This document shows positions 53,699 through 63,336 of a stretch of 64,000 nucleotides of DNA, piece after piece. This DNA comes from Virgibacillus sp. SK37. GTDB lineage: Bacteria; Bacillota; Bacilli; Bacillales; Amphibacillaceae. The stretch covers positions 3,262,213-3,326,212 of the forward strand of contig NZ_CP007161.1 of assembly GCF_000725285.1 (NCBI RefSeq), read 5' to 3'. The position numbers and the translations under genes are program-made. The notes beneath the pieces are model-generated. The model did not search any database, had not been told where the DNA came from, and was given only the letters and a program-made list of their open reading frames with translations. The stretch's first letter is position 1, and the number at the start of each line of letters is the position of its first letter.

Positions 53699-54060
53699 GA
53701 GTTGGAGGAAACTGCGAACTAAAGTATATCTCATTTTAATGAAGTGGACGGACCCATTGATTTCCGCTACAGGGCTTTTTGATGGGGCGAGTAATCGCAA
53801 ATGGTCTTCGATGGGACGAGGAAACGCAGTCCCACCCCCAGCTGAAGATCCCGCAGGAACAGAAAAGCTTCTAAGTGAAACATCGCACGCAGAAAAAGTG
53901 GGTTTCTTTTTCAAGGAAGTGGTTTTCTTCCAAGGAAGCTGAAGCGTTGCCCACGGAAAGCGAAGTGTTTTTTCCGCAACGGCCGCTTAGAGTACTATCA
54001 AGTTACGTCGCAGTTTATCTATTTTGCGAAACAACTTACAATCCCTAAATATAACAGAGC
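53699..54060 (-). repeat. Worn and rearranged copy of the B/C dispersed repeats
   Basis: GGAGTTGGAGGAAACTGCGAAC (split at its ends) recalls the sequence before element A copy 2; CCCATTGATTTCCG is the inverted end of element B; CAGCTGAAGATCCCGCAGG and CACGGAAAGCGAAGTG are B-like blocks; CAGTTTATCTATTTTGCG is C-like. Divergent and interrupted by TTTTTCAAGGAAG-type duplications. This fills the spoIID-spoIIQ spacer; no gene seen. Confidence 0.55.
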
Positions 54061-54063
54061 AAT

Positions 54064-54096
54064 AAAAAAAGCCCTGTCTATTTAGCGACAAGGGCT
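54064..54096 (-). terminator. Terminator of spoIID
   Basis: AGCCCTTGTC pairs with GACAGGGCT (minus reading; one bulged base), followed by TTTTTTT. The stem includes the last codons of spoIID. Confidence 0.8.
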
Positions 54097-55247
54097 GGGG
54101 CTGTGTCTGTGACTGTACTTATTTCCACACCTTTATAATAATGATTCACAATATCTTTATATGTTTTACCTTCTTTCGCCATCCCATTGGCACCATATTG
54201 GCTCATCCCAATTCCATGGCCATATCCTTTCGTAGTGAAAATTAAGTGATCATTTTTCTGTTTAATAGTAAAATCGCTTGAGCGTAGTTCCAACTTTTCC
54301 CTAACGGCTCTTCCTGAAAATTTATGTCCATCAATCATCAGTTCATCTACGCGATTGCTTTTCGTTCTGGTTACTTCCATGACCAAGGCTCCACTCTTAT
54401 TTAATTCCACTTTCATGGCATTTTCGAATTGGTTTAGTGTAAATATTTTTTGATCTAAAAACTTCGGCGATGACTTATCCCAGTGACTCTCCACACTACG
54501 TAAGTAAGGAAGTTCATTTTCCCAATAGTCCTCCGAGTTTTCCGTAAAGCCATTGCTTGTAGAGAAAAAAGCTGGAGTTATAGGCTGGCTATCGTAGGTT
54601 AGTATCTCGCCCTTCGTTGCCTGAACTGCTTTCTTTATTTTATCTATTTTCCATTCATAATCGCTTCCCCACAGACGTCTAAGTTCCTTATCATCCTTAT
54701 AAACCTGATGCTGAACGGTATCCGTTACATCTGATTCTTTCTTATCCTTTTCATTTGTGTGAAGCTTATGATTAACAATATAGGTACGTGCCGCTAATGC
54801 TTGCGCTTTTAATGCCTCCAATTCAAAATCAGCAGGCATTTCTGAAGCAATCACCCTGGAGACATATGTCTCTAAAGGCACGTTTTCTACTTCTTCGGAT
54901 GTCGATCGCATAACTGCTACCGAAAATGGTGATGCTTCTATTTCTTCTTGCGGAGCTTGGGCAGTTTCTCCTTTTTCTACCATCTTACTTTCATTTCCAT
55001 CCTCTTTCCCATATGGGATTACAATGAGAGTAGGGATAATTAGGATGATGAAAAATAAACTGGATATCAGGAAAATGGTAGGGAGCTTCCATGTTGCTGC
55101 CGTTTTGGGTTTGTGAAAAGCTGTTTTTCTTTTCCAGGGTGGAATTTTATTGGGAAGTGTTCCTTTGTATGTTGCTTTTTGCTTCGATTTTATTTTCTTT
55201 ACGATGGATTTGTTCTTCGCTGAATAATACGTGTTAGGTTTTTTCAA
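54078..55247 (-). CDS. spoIID: Stage II sporulation protein SpoIID
   Basis: About 389 residues. Lytic transglycosylase of the engulfing mother-cell membrane, working with SpoIIP and SpoIIM. Basic N-terminus, one membrane helix (LPTIFLISSLFFIILIIP), then VPLETYVSRVIASEMPADF with the catalytic Glu, LKAQALAARTYIV, and GYGHGIGMSQYGANGMAKEG. AAAGGGGG is at ideal distance from a TTG (LKKPNTY), which is used; ATGs at 55253 and 55265 are less well placed. Confidence 0.92.
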   Translation of the reverse strand: MKKPNTYYSAKNKSIVKKIKSKQKATYKGTLPNKIPPWKRKTAFHKPKTAATWKLPTIFLISSLFFIILIIPTLIVIPYGKEDGNESKMVEKGETAQAPQEEIEASPFSVAVMRSTSEEVENVPLETYVSRVIASEMPADFELEALKAQALAARTYIVNHKLHTNEKDKKESDVTDTVQHQVYKDDKELRRLWGSDYEWKIDKIKKAVQATKGEILTYDSQPITPAFFSTSNGFTENSEDYWENELPYLRSVESHWDKSSPKFLDQKIFTLNQFENAMKVELNKSGALVMEVTRTKSNRVDELMIDGHKFSGRAVREKLELRSSDFTIKQKNDHLIFTTKGYGHGIGMSQYGANGMAKEGKTYKDIVNHYYKGVEISTVTDTAPALVAK

Positions 55248-55329
55248 TGTCATCCCCCTTTGCATTCATTTAGTCTAGTATCCCTACTATTAAATGTATA
55301 CAAAAGAGGATTTCAATAGAACATAAGAT

Positions 55330-56346
55330 TTAGAAAACCTTAGCATGTTGTGGATCAATTTTTTTCGTCTGCTCTTTTGTAAGTGTATTATCATATAAAT
55401 GACATGCCACATGATGGTCCTTTTCTACTTCTTGCCATGCTGGACGGATTTCCGAGCAAACTTCCATTGCCATTGGGCAGCGTGTACGAAAAACACATCC
55501 ACTTGGAGGATCAATTGGACTCGGCAGTTCTCCTTCCAAAATAATCCGCTCTCTGCTTTCTTCAATATCCGGATCTGGAATTGGGATTGCTGATAACAAA
55601 GCCTTTGTATAAGGGTGTAAAGGATTATCATAGAGTTGGTCACTTGTAGTTAATTCCACCATATTGCCAAGGTACATAACCCCTATTCGGTCAGAGATCT
55701 GCTTCACCATGGATAGGTCATGAGCAATAAATAAAAAGGTTAAACCTTTTTCTGTCTGAAGCTCTTTTAAAAGATTGACTACCTGTGCTTGAACAGATAC
55801 ATCCAGCGCCGAGATCGGTTCATCCGCAATGATAAAATCAGGATCGAGAGCGAGCGCGCGGGCTATTCCTATTCGTTGCCGCTGCCCGCCACTGAATTCA
55901 TGCGGATATCTGTTGGCATGATCCCGGTTAAGGCCGACCTCCTCCAATAATTGATAGACACGGTCCAGCTGTTCTTTTTTATTTTTGTATAATCCATGCA
56001 CTTCCATTGGTTCTGAAATAACTTCTTTTACAGTGGAACGAGGGTTAAGAGAGGCATATGGATCTTGGAAAATCATTTGCATTTTTCGATAAAAGGTAAA
56101 GCGATCTTTCTCAGACAATGCATGAATATCCTTTCCGTCGTAAATAACATCGCCTTCTGTTTTATCATACAGGCCGAGAATCGTGCGACCAATTGTAGAT
56201 TTCCCACACCCTGATTCTCCTACAAGCCCAAATGTTTCCCCTTTTTTCACGTAAAAGGTAACCCCATCAACTGCCTTAAGAGCCTTTCCTTTTCCCATAT
56301 CAAAATGCTTTTTCAGCTGATTCACTTGCAAAACTTTATCTTCCAT
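55330..56346 (-). CDS. ykfD: Murein-peptide/dipeptide ABC transporter ATP-binding protein (DppF/YkfD type)
   Basis: 338 residues. Walker [11 protein letters not shown]-loop [14 protein letters not shown], signature [14 protein letters not shown], Walker [15 protein letters not shown] and switch FIAHDLSMV; the C-terminal oligopeptide-transporter extension with Cys residues ([15 protein letters not shown]) may bind an iron-sulfur cluster. The longer frame overlaps the gene before; GGAG before the ATG (MEDKVLQV) fixes the start. Second ATPase of the operon (with dppD at 61366). Confidence 0.87.
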   Translation of the reverse strand: MEDKVLQVNQLKKHFDMGKGKALKAVDGVTFYVKKGETFGLVGESGCGKSTIGRTILGLYDKTEGDVIYDGKDIHALSEKDRFTFYRKMQMIFQDPYASLNPRSTVKEVISEPMEVHGLYKNKKEQLDRVYQLLEEVGLNRDHANRYPHEFSGGQRQRIGIARALALDPDFIIADEPISALDVSVQAQVVNLLKELQTEKGLTFLFIAHDLSMVKQISDRIGVMYLGNMVELTTSDQLYDNPLHPYTKALLSAIPIPDPDIEESRERIILEGELPSPIDPPSGCVFRTRCPMAMEVCSEIRPAWQEVEKDHHVACHLYDNTLTKEQTKKIDPQHAKVF

Positions 56347-56347
56347 A

Positions 56348-57301
56348 TCAATACTCCTCATTTTCATGCCAATAGCGGCATGCGGCACAAAGCTCTTTTT
56401 CGTATTTTGTTCCTTCTAAGGTGATAATTTCAATGCCTTTTCCAGTTTGTGGCGAATGCAGCATTTTCCCATTGCCATAGAAGATGCCTACGTGATGTAG
56501 TTTTCCCTTACCCTCTTCATAGGCAAAGAAAATTAAATCGCCTGGCAGAAGCTCATCAAAAGCAACCTTTTTACCTGAAGCAGCCTGGTCGCCCGCATCT
56601 CTTGGTATTTGATAGCCATTTGCCTTATGGGCAGCATAAGCCAGACCAGAGCAATCATAGCCAAACGAACTCATGCCTCCCCAAAAGTAGCTTAACTCTA
56701 AAAATGGTTCTCCTGCTTCCACAATTTCCTTGCCTGTTCCTTTTTCTTTGCCTAAAGAAGTTGTAAATACCTTTGTAGATGATGTATGAATGTAACCAAA
56801 TCCTTGGGGTGTTTTTACCTTTACTTTCTCTTTCTGAATCTCTTCTACAGGCAAGAGGGTCATATAGCTCAATTTCATTAGCTTTTCACCTTCACCCGAT
56901 GTGAGCCAAGCCTTATCACTGGTAATGGCAACAGTAAGGTCGCTTTTCCATTCACCTTTTTTCACTTGTGCCAATTGTTTTAGGGGGACCCAGCCCGGAT
57001 AGCCACGTTCATCCTTTTTAGAAGGCTGGGAGGGAATAACTACTTTCGCCCACTCTTCTTTTATTTCATCAATAAGTACTGGCTCCCCATATAAAAGCTG
57101 GGATTGCACACGATTCTCATCACAAAGTGCCAGTTTTGCTTCATGAGTGAGATTTGCAATCCACGTATCTATATTGGTGGGATTAGATAAGCCGGCTGTA
57201 TCAACGGCCCTTGCTGATTCGGGTGATGTCCATACCGTAGCTACTTGAACATTTGTAACCCACATTTCATCAGGGAATAAGTCAGTTTGCTGCTTTATCA
57301 T
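56348..57301 (-). CDS. ykfC: Gamma-D-glutamyl-L-lysine (-diamino acid) dipeptidyl-peptidase, NlpC/P60 (YkfC)
   Basis: 317 residues. Cytoplasmic cell-wall-peptide hydrolase with two N-terminal SH3 domains, then an NlpC/P60 domain: [17 protein letters not shown] (catalytic Cys), [17 protein letters not shown] (catalytic His). No signal peptide, as in Bacillus cereus YkfC. It cuts D-Glu-diamino acid bonds in peptides with free N-terminal L-Ala. AAAGGAG precedes the ATG. Next to the epimerase that uses its product. Confidence 0.87.
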   Translation of the reverse strand: MIKQQTDLFPDEMWVTNVQVATVWTSPESARAVDTAGLSNPTNIDTWIANLTHEAKLALCDENRVQSQLLYGEPVLIDEIKEEWAKVVIPSQPSKKDERGYPGWVPLKQLAQVKKGEWKSDLTVAITSDKAWLTSGEGEKLMKLSYMTLLPVEEIQKEKVKVKTPQGFGYIHTSSTKVFTTSLGKEKGTGKEIVEAGEPFLELSYFWGGMSSFGYDCSGLAYAAHKANGYQIPRDAGDQAASGKKVAFDELLPGDLIFFAYEEGKGKLHHVGIFYGNGKMLHSPQTGKGIEIITLEGTKYEKELCAACRYWHENEEY

Positions 57302-57330
57302 AGTAAGAACTCCTTTCCTATATTAGGGTT

Positions 57331-57525
57331 TCTCTCGTTTGGGGTTGGTGCTCTCTCATATTTTGTGATGTTCTCTCATATGAGGCGCTGGTTCTCTCAT
57401 ATTTTGTGATTCTTTCTCATATGGGGTACGGGCTCTCTCATATGGGGCGCGGGCTCTCTCATATGGAGCGCGGGCTCTCTCATATGGAGCGCGGGCTCTC
57501 TCATATGCACTTGTGGTACGCTCTC
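57331..57525 (+). repeat. Degenerate 20-21 bp tandem array 6 (CTCTCATATG units)
   Basis: TCTCTCAT-like cores at 57331, 57352, 57372, 57393, 57413, 57434, 57455, 57476 and 57497, then a worn one. Spacing 21, 20, 21, 20, 21, 21, 21, 21. Units such as CTCTCATATGGAGCGCGGG. It lies within the dpp-ykf operon, between ykfB and ykfC, so it would be transcribed as its complement. Confidence 0.8.
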
Positions 57526-57531
57526 TAATTA

Positions 57532-58626
57532 CTAGTTTACAATATATTGTTCGTTAATTTTGTTAATCCCTAATCCAGGAGCTGTACCTAAACGGATCAC
57601 CTTTCCTTCATATGTAACTCCACCTTGGATAAGATCATCTGTAAGCATGAGGGGGGCATCGAAATCAAATCTTGTAACATTCGGTTGGCTTGCTGCAAAG
57701 TGAGCAGCTGCTGTGATGCCAAGCTTTGTTTCTATCATACTGCCAACCATGCATTCTACTCCATAGACTTCAGCAAGTGTGGCAATTTTCACTGCCTGAT
57801 GGATGCCTCCAGCTTTCATTAGCTTAATATTAATAAGGTCTGCTGCCTGATTTTCCAATATTCGCTTTGCATCCATTGGGGAAAACACGCTTTCATCTGC
57901 CATAATCGGTGTCTCTGTATTGTCAGTTACATATTTTAACCCTTCTATGTCATGTGCTTTTACCGGTTGTTCAATCAGTTCAATGTCCAAACCAAGGCTT
58001 TCCATCTGTCGGATAGCTTTCACCGCCTCTTTCACCTTCCATCCTTGGTTTGCATCAAGACGAATAAGCGTTTCATTCCCAATTTCCTGACGTATGGCCT
58101 GTATTCGCTTCACATCTTGCTCAATTTGATCCTTGCCAACTTTTATTTTTAATACGTTAAACCCATTATCTATATACTTACGTGCATCTGCGGCCATTTC
58201 CTCCGGAGCATTTACACTAACGGTATAATCTGTTTCAATTTCTTTCGTATACCCTCCTAAAAATGAGACAAGAGGGATATTTGCAGCGTTAGCAATACAA
58301 TCATAAAGAGCAATATCTACCGCTGCTTTCGCACTTGAATTCCCTACCATACTTCCATGTAATTTTTCAAAAATCTGTTCACGTTCATTTACATCCATTC
58401 CTAATAGCAGTGGCTTAAATACATTGTTTATGGCAAATTCGATACTTGCCATGCTATCACCCGTAATAACATGGGTCGGAGGCGCTTCCCCCCACCCTGT
58501 TACTCCACCTTCACAGGTAATTCTGACAATAATGGACTCAGCAACTGTGACCGTGCGTAATGCAGTTTTAAAAGGGGTATGTAGAGGGATAGCTGTTCGG
58601 AATGTTTCTATGTTCTGAATTTGCAA
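57532..58626 (-). CDS. ykfB: L-Ala-D/L-Glu epimerase (YkfB), enolase superfamily
   Basis: 364 residues. Converts L-Ala-D-Glu from murein peptides to L-Ala-L-Glu. Muconate-lactonising subgroup: LKIKVGKD (KxK base), RLDANQGW, IELIEQPV and IMADESVF (metal ligands Asp, Glu, Asp), and LINIKLMKAGGI (second Lys). TTG start with AAAGGAGGAGCC before it. Partner of ykfC and ykfA. Confidence 0.88.
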   Translation of the reverse strand: MQIQNIETFRTAIPLHTPFKTALRTVTVAESIIVRITCEGGVTGWGEAPPTHVITGDSMASIEFAINNVFKPLLLGMDVNEREQIFEKLHGSMVGNSSAKAAVDIALYDCIANAANIPLVSFLGGYTKEIETDYTVSVNAPEEMAADARKYIDNGFNVLKIKVGKDQIEQDVKRIQAIRQEIGNETLIRLDANQGWKVKEAVKAIRQMESLGLDIELIEQPVKAHDIEGLKYVTDNTETPIMADESVFSPMDAKRILENQAADLINIKLMKAGGIHQAVKIATLAEVYGVECMVGSMIETKLGITAAAHFAASQPNVTRFDFDAPLMLTDDLIQGGVTYEGKVIRLGTAPGLGINKINEQYIVN

Positions 58627-58647
58627 GATGGCTCCTCCTTTGTTGTT

Positions 58648-59565
58648 CTATTTCACACCAGCCTGAATCGTTAAGGTTTTTGTATCTGCAGATAATTCTG
58701 CTTCGACGCCCAGAGGTACAGCAAAGTGTGGCAAACAGTGGCCAATTTTAAAACCGGAGAGGACAGGACAGTTTAGGTTGGAAAGATAATCTGAAAATAC
58801 CTTTTCCAGAGTTAAACTGTGTTTCAAGGTTGGCTCAGCATCTGCAAAATCACCTAAAATGACTCCTGCAGCCTTTTCCAATTTTCCAGCGAGCTTTAAT
58901 TGGTTAAGCATACTGTCCACACGGTATGGCTCTTCCCCTATATCTTCAAGTAAAAGTAGCTTGCCATTCGTATCTATTTCAAAAGGGGTACCAAGTGTGC
59001 TGACAATTAGTGATAGATTTCCACCTACAAGCATACCCGTACCGTTACCAGGAGAGATAACATGTAAAGGAGATACTTTTTCTGTATATACATATGTAGC
59101 AGGTTCAAACAATTGCATGAACATCTCTGCAGAAAAATCATCAAACTCTTCTTTTCCTATATCTGAAGCAACCATTGGTCCATGAAAAGTGACCAGACCA
59201 GTCTGTTGGCGTATGGCTGTGTGTAAATAGGTAATATCACTATATCCCCAGATGATTTTTGGATTGTTCCTGATTAACTCGTAATCAATGGATGATACAA
59301 TTCTCCCAGTTCCATAACCACCACGAGCAAAAATGATTGCTTTAATCGTAGGATCCGCAACCATATTGTGGAAGTCTTCCAACCGCTGCTGATCTGTGCC
59401 GGCAAGATAGCCATGAATTTCATTTATGTGTTTGCCTACATTTACTTTAAGGCCAAGTGATTCCAAAAAAGGGATGGCTTTTTGTAGTTTTTCTTGATCA
59501 GGTGGGCCTGCTGGTGCAATAATTCCAATTGTATCTCCTTTTTGCAAGCGCTCCGGTTTAATCAC
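58648..59565 (-). CDS. ykfA: LD-carboxypeptidase-like murein peptide hydrolase (S66, YkfA)
   Basis: About 305 residues. S66 family: IIFARGGYGTGRI, then IIWGYSDITYLHTAI with the nucleophile Ser, LLLLEDIGEEPYRVD (Glu) and KIGHCLPHFAVPLG (His) of the Ser-Glu-His triad. Cytoplasmic; removes D-Ala from, or trims, imported muropeptides. AAAGGAGG fits a GTG (VIKPERL) at 59565; ATGs at 59571 and 59586 are alternatives. Confidence 0.87.
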   Translation of the reverse strand: MIKPERLQKGDTIGIIAPAGPPDQEKLQKAIPFLESLGLKVNVGKHINEIHGYLAGTDQQRLEDFHNMVADPTIKAIIFARGGYGTGRIVSSIDYELIRNNPKIIWGYSDITYLHTAIRQQTGLVTFHGPMVASDIGKEEFDDFSAEMFMQLFEPATYVYTEKVSPLHVISPGNGTGMLVGGNLSLIVSTLGTPFEIDTNGKLLLLEDIGEEPYRVDSMLNQLKLAGKLEKAAGVILGDFADAEPTLKHSLTLEKVFSDYLSNLNCPVLSGFKIGHCLPHFAVPLGVEAELSADTKTLTIQAGVK

Positions 59566-59625
59566 TTCCATACCTCCTTTAAGCAAGCATAATGCTATGT
59601 TCTATGTATTAGAAAAGAAAAAGGG

Positions 59626-59651
59626 GGCTCATGTACATATGTATATGAGCC
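59626..59651 (-). terminator. Hairpin/attenuator between dppE and ykfA
   Basis: GGCTCAT pairs with ATGAGCC, and the minus strand continues CCCTTTTTCTTTT. It may end the dpp part or lower transcription into ykfA. Confidence 0.65.
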
Positions 59652-59699
59652 ATTCCCTATTATGTTCGTTTTCTAGTTACTTCTGTAAATAGTTCTCCA

Positions 59700-61346
59700 T
59701 TATTGCTTATCTGCCCATTTAAGCTCTACATAGCCTACTGGGTGACGGACAATGCCTGATACATCCTCACTATAGATGAATACTTGGTTGTAATAGTGTA
59801 TTGGGAAAATCGGCATTTCCTCTGCTAACAATTGCTCTGCCTTTTCCATATACTCCCAACGTTTTGCTTCATCTGTTTCGGACTTGGCATTAACAATTAA
59901 CTCATCATATTCTTTGTTCGACCAACCTGTACGGTTCATCGTTGAGTCTGTAATAAAGCTTTCCAGGAAGTTAACTGGATCACCATAGTCAAATAAGAAG
60001 GAGCTTCGAGATAACTGGTGCTTTAGACCTTTTTGATCCTCAAGGAACACATTCCATTCTGTATTCTCTAAGGAGACCTCTACACCAAGATTATCCTTAT
60101 ACATACTTTGGATTGTTTCTGCAATCGCTTTATGGTCTTCACTGGTGTTATAGCTAAGCACTACTTCAGGTAACTTATCATACCCTTCCTCTTTCATGCC
60201 TTCTTCAAGTAACTTCTTAGCTTCTTCAGGATTAAATTTCACCAAATCCCCATTAACCTCACGGAAGTCCTTTCCAGAAGGGTCTTTAAACCCAGGGGAA
60301 ACAAAGCCTGTAGCTGGTTCTTCCTTATTTTTCGTTACAAAGTCAACAATATCCTGTTGGTTGATTGCTAACGCAAATGCTTTACGGATTTTTTCGTTTT
60401 GGAATGGTTCTTCATTTACATTGAAACGGTAGAAATATAATCCAGCCTGATCCTCAATAACCACATTCTCTCCATCAATCAGCTGGTCAGCCATGTCAGA
60501 AGGAATAGAAGTCATATCAAGGTCTCCGGATTCAAACATTTGGTATTCCGTATTTGTTTCATTTACCATAGCCCAATGGACCTTATCCAATTTCACTGTT
60601 TCTGCATCCCAATATTGATCATTCTTAACCATCATCATTTCACTGTCATGTACCCATGATTCCAATTTAAATGGCCCATTGGAAACAAAGGAATCAGCTT
60701 CTGCATACCACTCCGGATTTTCTTCAGCAACCTTTGCATTTACTGGGAAAAACGCAGGGTTTGAAATAACATGCAGGAAGAAGCCTGTTGGTGCATTCAA
60801 TGTTACTTCAAATGTTTTCTCATCAACGGCTTTTACGCCAACATCATCTGCTGACCCTTCGCCATTATTATAAGCTTCTCCGCCTTTAATAAAATAGCCA
60901 AGAAATGCTGCAGGTGAAGCTGTTTCAGGGTTTAATAACTGCTTCCATGCATAAACAAAGTCTTCTGCAGTTACCGGATCACCATTGGACCAGTTGGCAT
61001 TGTCACGGATGTTGAAGGTATATGTCTTTTGATCTTCAGAAATATCCCATGATTCCGCAATTGCTTCCTGTGGTTGATCATCTTCACCCAATCTTGTTAA
61101 ACCTTCCATCAAGTTATTCAACACATTCCATGATACGGAATCAAATCCTGATGGAGGGTTAAGTGAAGTAGGTTCACTCCCATTATTCATATATAATACT
61201 TTTCCATCGTCACTTTTCTCTTCTGTTGCTTCGGCATTCTTGCCATCCTCTTTTGGCTTTTCCTCACCGGCATCCTTATTTGCAGTACATGCTGCGAGCA
61301 TAAGAACCGTAAGTATTGCCATCAAAATTACTAGCCACTTTCTCAT
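59700..61346 (-). CDS. dppE: Oligopeptide/dipeptide-binding lipoprotein (DppE type, SBP_bac_5)
   Basis: 548 residues. Lipobox MLAAC. Family pattern: YMNNGSEPTSLNPPSGFDSV, RDNANWSNGDPVTAEDFVYAW, IRKAFALAINQQDIV. Captures peptides outside the membrane. The longer frame starts inside dppD; GGGGGAAAAGG before MRKWLVIL sets the start. The linked ykf genes suggest murein tri/dipeptides as cargo, as for Bacillus subtilis DppE. Confidence 0.88.
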   Translation of the reverse strand: MRKWLVILMAILTVLMLAACTANKDAGEEKPKEDGKNAEATEEKSDDGKVLYMNNGSEPTSLNPPSGFDSVSWNVLNNLMEGLTRLGEDDQPQEAIAESWDISEDQKTYTFNIRDNANWSNGDPVTAEDFVYAWKQLLNPETASPAAFLGYFIKGGEAYNNGEGSADDVGVKAVDEKTFEVTLNAPTGFFLHVISNPAFFPVNAKVAEENPEWYAEADSFVSNGPFKLESWVHDSEMMMVKNDQYWDAETVKLDKVHWAMVNETNTEYQMFESGDLDMTSIPSDMADQLIDGENVVIEDQAGLYFYRFNVNEEPFQNEKIRKAFALAINQQDIVDFVTKNKEEPATGFVSPGFKDPSGKDFREVNGDLVKFNPEEAKKLLEEGMKEEGYDKLPEVVLSYNTSEDHKAIAETIQSMYKDNLGVEVSLENTEWNVFLEDQKGLKHQLSRSSFLFDYGDPVNFLESFITDSTMNRTGWSNKEYDELIVNAKSETDEAKRWEYMEKAEQLLAEEMPIFPIHYYNQVFIYSEDVSGIVRHPVGYVELKWADKQ

Positions 61347-61365
61347 ACCTTTTCCCCCTTTAATT

Positions 61366-62370
61366 TTATTTATTGGCTGTTGTAGCCAAAAGTTGTTTAG
61401 CCCGCTCATCTTGAAGCCAGCAATCCACTTTATGTGCCTCGCTTAGCTCTGTTGTGCCGGGATAAACTTTATCACACACCTCCATGGCATATGGACATCT
61501 TGCAGTAAAAGGACATCCAACTGGAGGTGAGAATAAATCTGGTGGTGTGCCATCAATCGGTGTTAATTTTTCCCCTTGCAAATCCAGACGGGGCACCGAT
61601 TTTAGTAATCCCTTCGTATAGGGATGCTGTGCCTGGTAGAATACCTCGCGTTTTGTACCAACCTCGAGAATCTTCCCTGCATACATAACAGCGATCCGGT
61701 CAGCAATTTTCGCCACTACTCCCAAGTCATGTGTAATTAGTATGATTGAAACACCTGTAGCTTCTTGAATTTTGTTAAACAGCTCTAATATCTGTGCCTG
61801 TATCGTCACGTCCAGTGCAGTTGTAGGTTCATCCGCGATCAGCAATTCAGGATCACAAATTAACGCCATTGCGATCACGATCCGTTGCCGCATTCCTCCA
61901 CTGAATTGGTGTGGATATTGCTTTAAGCGCTCTTCCGGATTAGGAATACCTACAAGCTTCATCATTTCCAAAGCTTTTTGTTTGGCTTCTTCACCAGATA
62001 TTTTTTTATGCTGCCTTAACCCCTCCATTAATTGGGTTCCAATTGTCAATGTCGGGTTCAACGCAGTCATTGGATCCTGGAATATCATGGAGATATCAAC
62101 ACCCCGAATATCCCTCATCTGTTTTTCAGACAATCGGACAAGATCTTTTCCATGAAAATGAATGGTACCATTGGAGATCTTGCCGGGCGGATCAGGTATT
62201 AATCGCATAATCGCATTGGAGGTAACGCTTTTACCACATCCGGACTCTCCTACAATTGCTAATGTTTCTCCTTTATTCAAGTGAAAGTTAACTCCCCGCA
62301 CAGCTTTTACCGTACCACCGTATGTAGTAAAGGTTACGTGAAGGTCTTTTACATCTAGTATTTTTTCCAT
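61366..62370 (-). CDS. dppD: Peptide ABC transporter ATP-binding protein (DppD type)
   Basis: 334 residues. Walker [25 protein letters not shown], signature FSGGMRQRIVIAMAL, Walker B LLIADEPTTALDVT, ILITHDLGVV, and a C-terminal GCPFTARCPYAMEVC extension. It follows dppC by 9 bases. Confidence 0.9.
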   Translation of the reverse strand: MEKILDVKDLHVTFTTYGGTVKAVRGVNFHLNKGETLAIVGESGCGKSVTSNAIMRLIPDPPGKISNGTIHFHGKDLVRLSEKQMRDIRGVDISMIFQDPMTALNPTLTIGTQLMEGLRQHKKISGEEAKQKALEMMKLVGIPNPEERLKQYPHQFSGGMRQRIVIAMALICDPELLIADEPTTALDVTIQAQILELFNKIQEATGVSIILITHDLGVVAKIADRIAVMYAGKILEVGTKREVFYQAQHPYTKGLLKSVPRLDLQGEKLTPIDGTPPDLFSPPVGCPFTARCPYAMEVCDKVYPGTTELSEAHKVDCWLQDERAKQLLATTANK

Positions 62371-62379
62371 CTATGTCAC

Positions 62380-63336
62380 CTACTTCCTCAGCTTCGGATC
62401 AAGTGCATCCTGAAGCCCGTCACCTAATACATTAAATGCAAACATCGTAAACGATATGAAAAATGCAGGGAAGAATAATGTCCACCAATGTCCGGAAAGA
62501 ATTGCTCCCAAAGCATCATTTGCCATCATGCCCCAACTCGCATGTGGAGATTGAATTCCAAGTCCCAGAAAGCTCAGGAACGCCTCAGCAAAAATAGCGC
62601 TGGGAACCGTTAACGTCATTTGCACAATGATTGGTCCCATTGTATTTGGTATTAAATTTTTTCTAATGATTCGTGATGTCTTGGTGCCAAATGATTTCGA
62701 AGCCAGGACAAACTCATAATTTTTGATCTGAAGTACCTGGCCACGAACAATCCGGGCCATCCCTACCCAGCCGGTAACTGTTAAAGCAAGGATAATCGTT
62801 CCTAAACTTGGGCCAAGAACAACCAGTAATAAAATGACTACAAGCAAGTATGGTAATCCGTATAAAATTTCAATAATACGCATCATAATATTGTCAGCAC
62901 GTCCGCCCTTATAGCCGGAGATACCTCCATAAATAATTCCAATAGTAAAATCAATTAATGCTGCCATCAGTCCAACAAATAAGGATATTCGGGCACCAAA
63001 CCAAGTTCTTGTAAATACGTCCCGTCCCAAGGAGTCTGTTCCAAACCAGTGATCTCCGGATGGAGGCTGGAATTGATTTGGTAAATTAGTTTTATCTACC
63101 GTATATGGTGAGATGATCGGGCCCAAAATAGCCATAACAGTTAATAAGACAAGAAAAACAAGTCCAGCCATCGCCAATTTATTTTTCACAAGTCGCTTCC
63201 AGGCATCCTGCCAATAAGACAACGAAGGCCGTGAAACCACCTCTGCGGCATCTTTATCTTTTTCTTTCCATGTAAACCAGTCATTTGGTATTTCAGCAGG
63301 AGAATGCGTTGTTTCTACTTTGTTTGCTAGTTTCAT
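62380..63336 (-). CDS. dppC: Peptide ABC transporter permease (DppC type)
   Basis: 318 residues, six membrane helices. HWFGTDSLGRDVFTRTWFGA is the conserved C-type permease stretch; the coupling loop VGMARIVRGQVL lies later and EAFLSFLGLGIQSPHASWG is typical. The start shares one base with the dppB stop. Confidence 0.9.
   Translation of the reverse strand: MKLANKVETTHSPAEIPNDWFTWKEKDKDAAEVVSRPSLSYWQDAWKRLVKNKLAMAGLVFLVLLTVMAILGPIISPYTVDKTNLPNQFQPPSGDHWFGTDSLGRDVFTRTWFGARISLFVGLMAALIDFTIGIIYGGISGYKGGRADNIMMRIIEILYGLPYLLVVILLLVVLGPSLGTIILALTVTGWVGMARIVRGQVLQIKNYEFVLASKSFGTKTSRIIRKNLIPNTMGPIIVQMTLTVPSAIFAEAFLSFLGLGIQSPHASWGMMANDALGAILSGHWWTLFFPAFFISFTMFAFNVLGDGLQDALDPKLRK

Noticed and set aside
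18351-57525. CRISPR arrays
   Set aside because: Units are contiguous and degenerate, with no equal-length unique spacers between identical repeats, and no cas genes are present.
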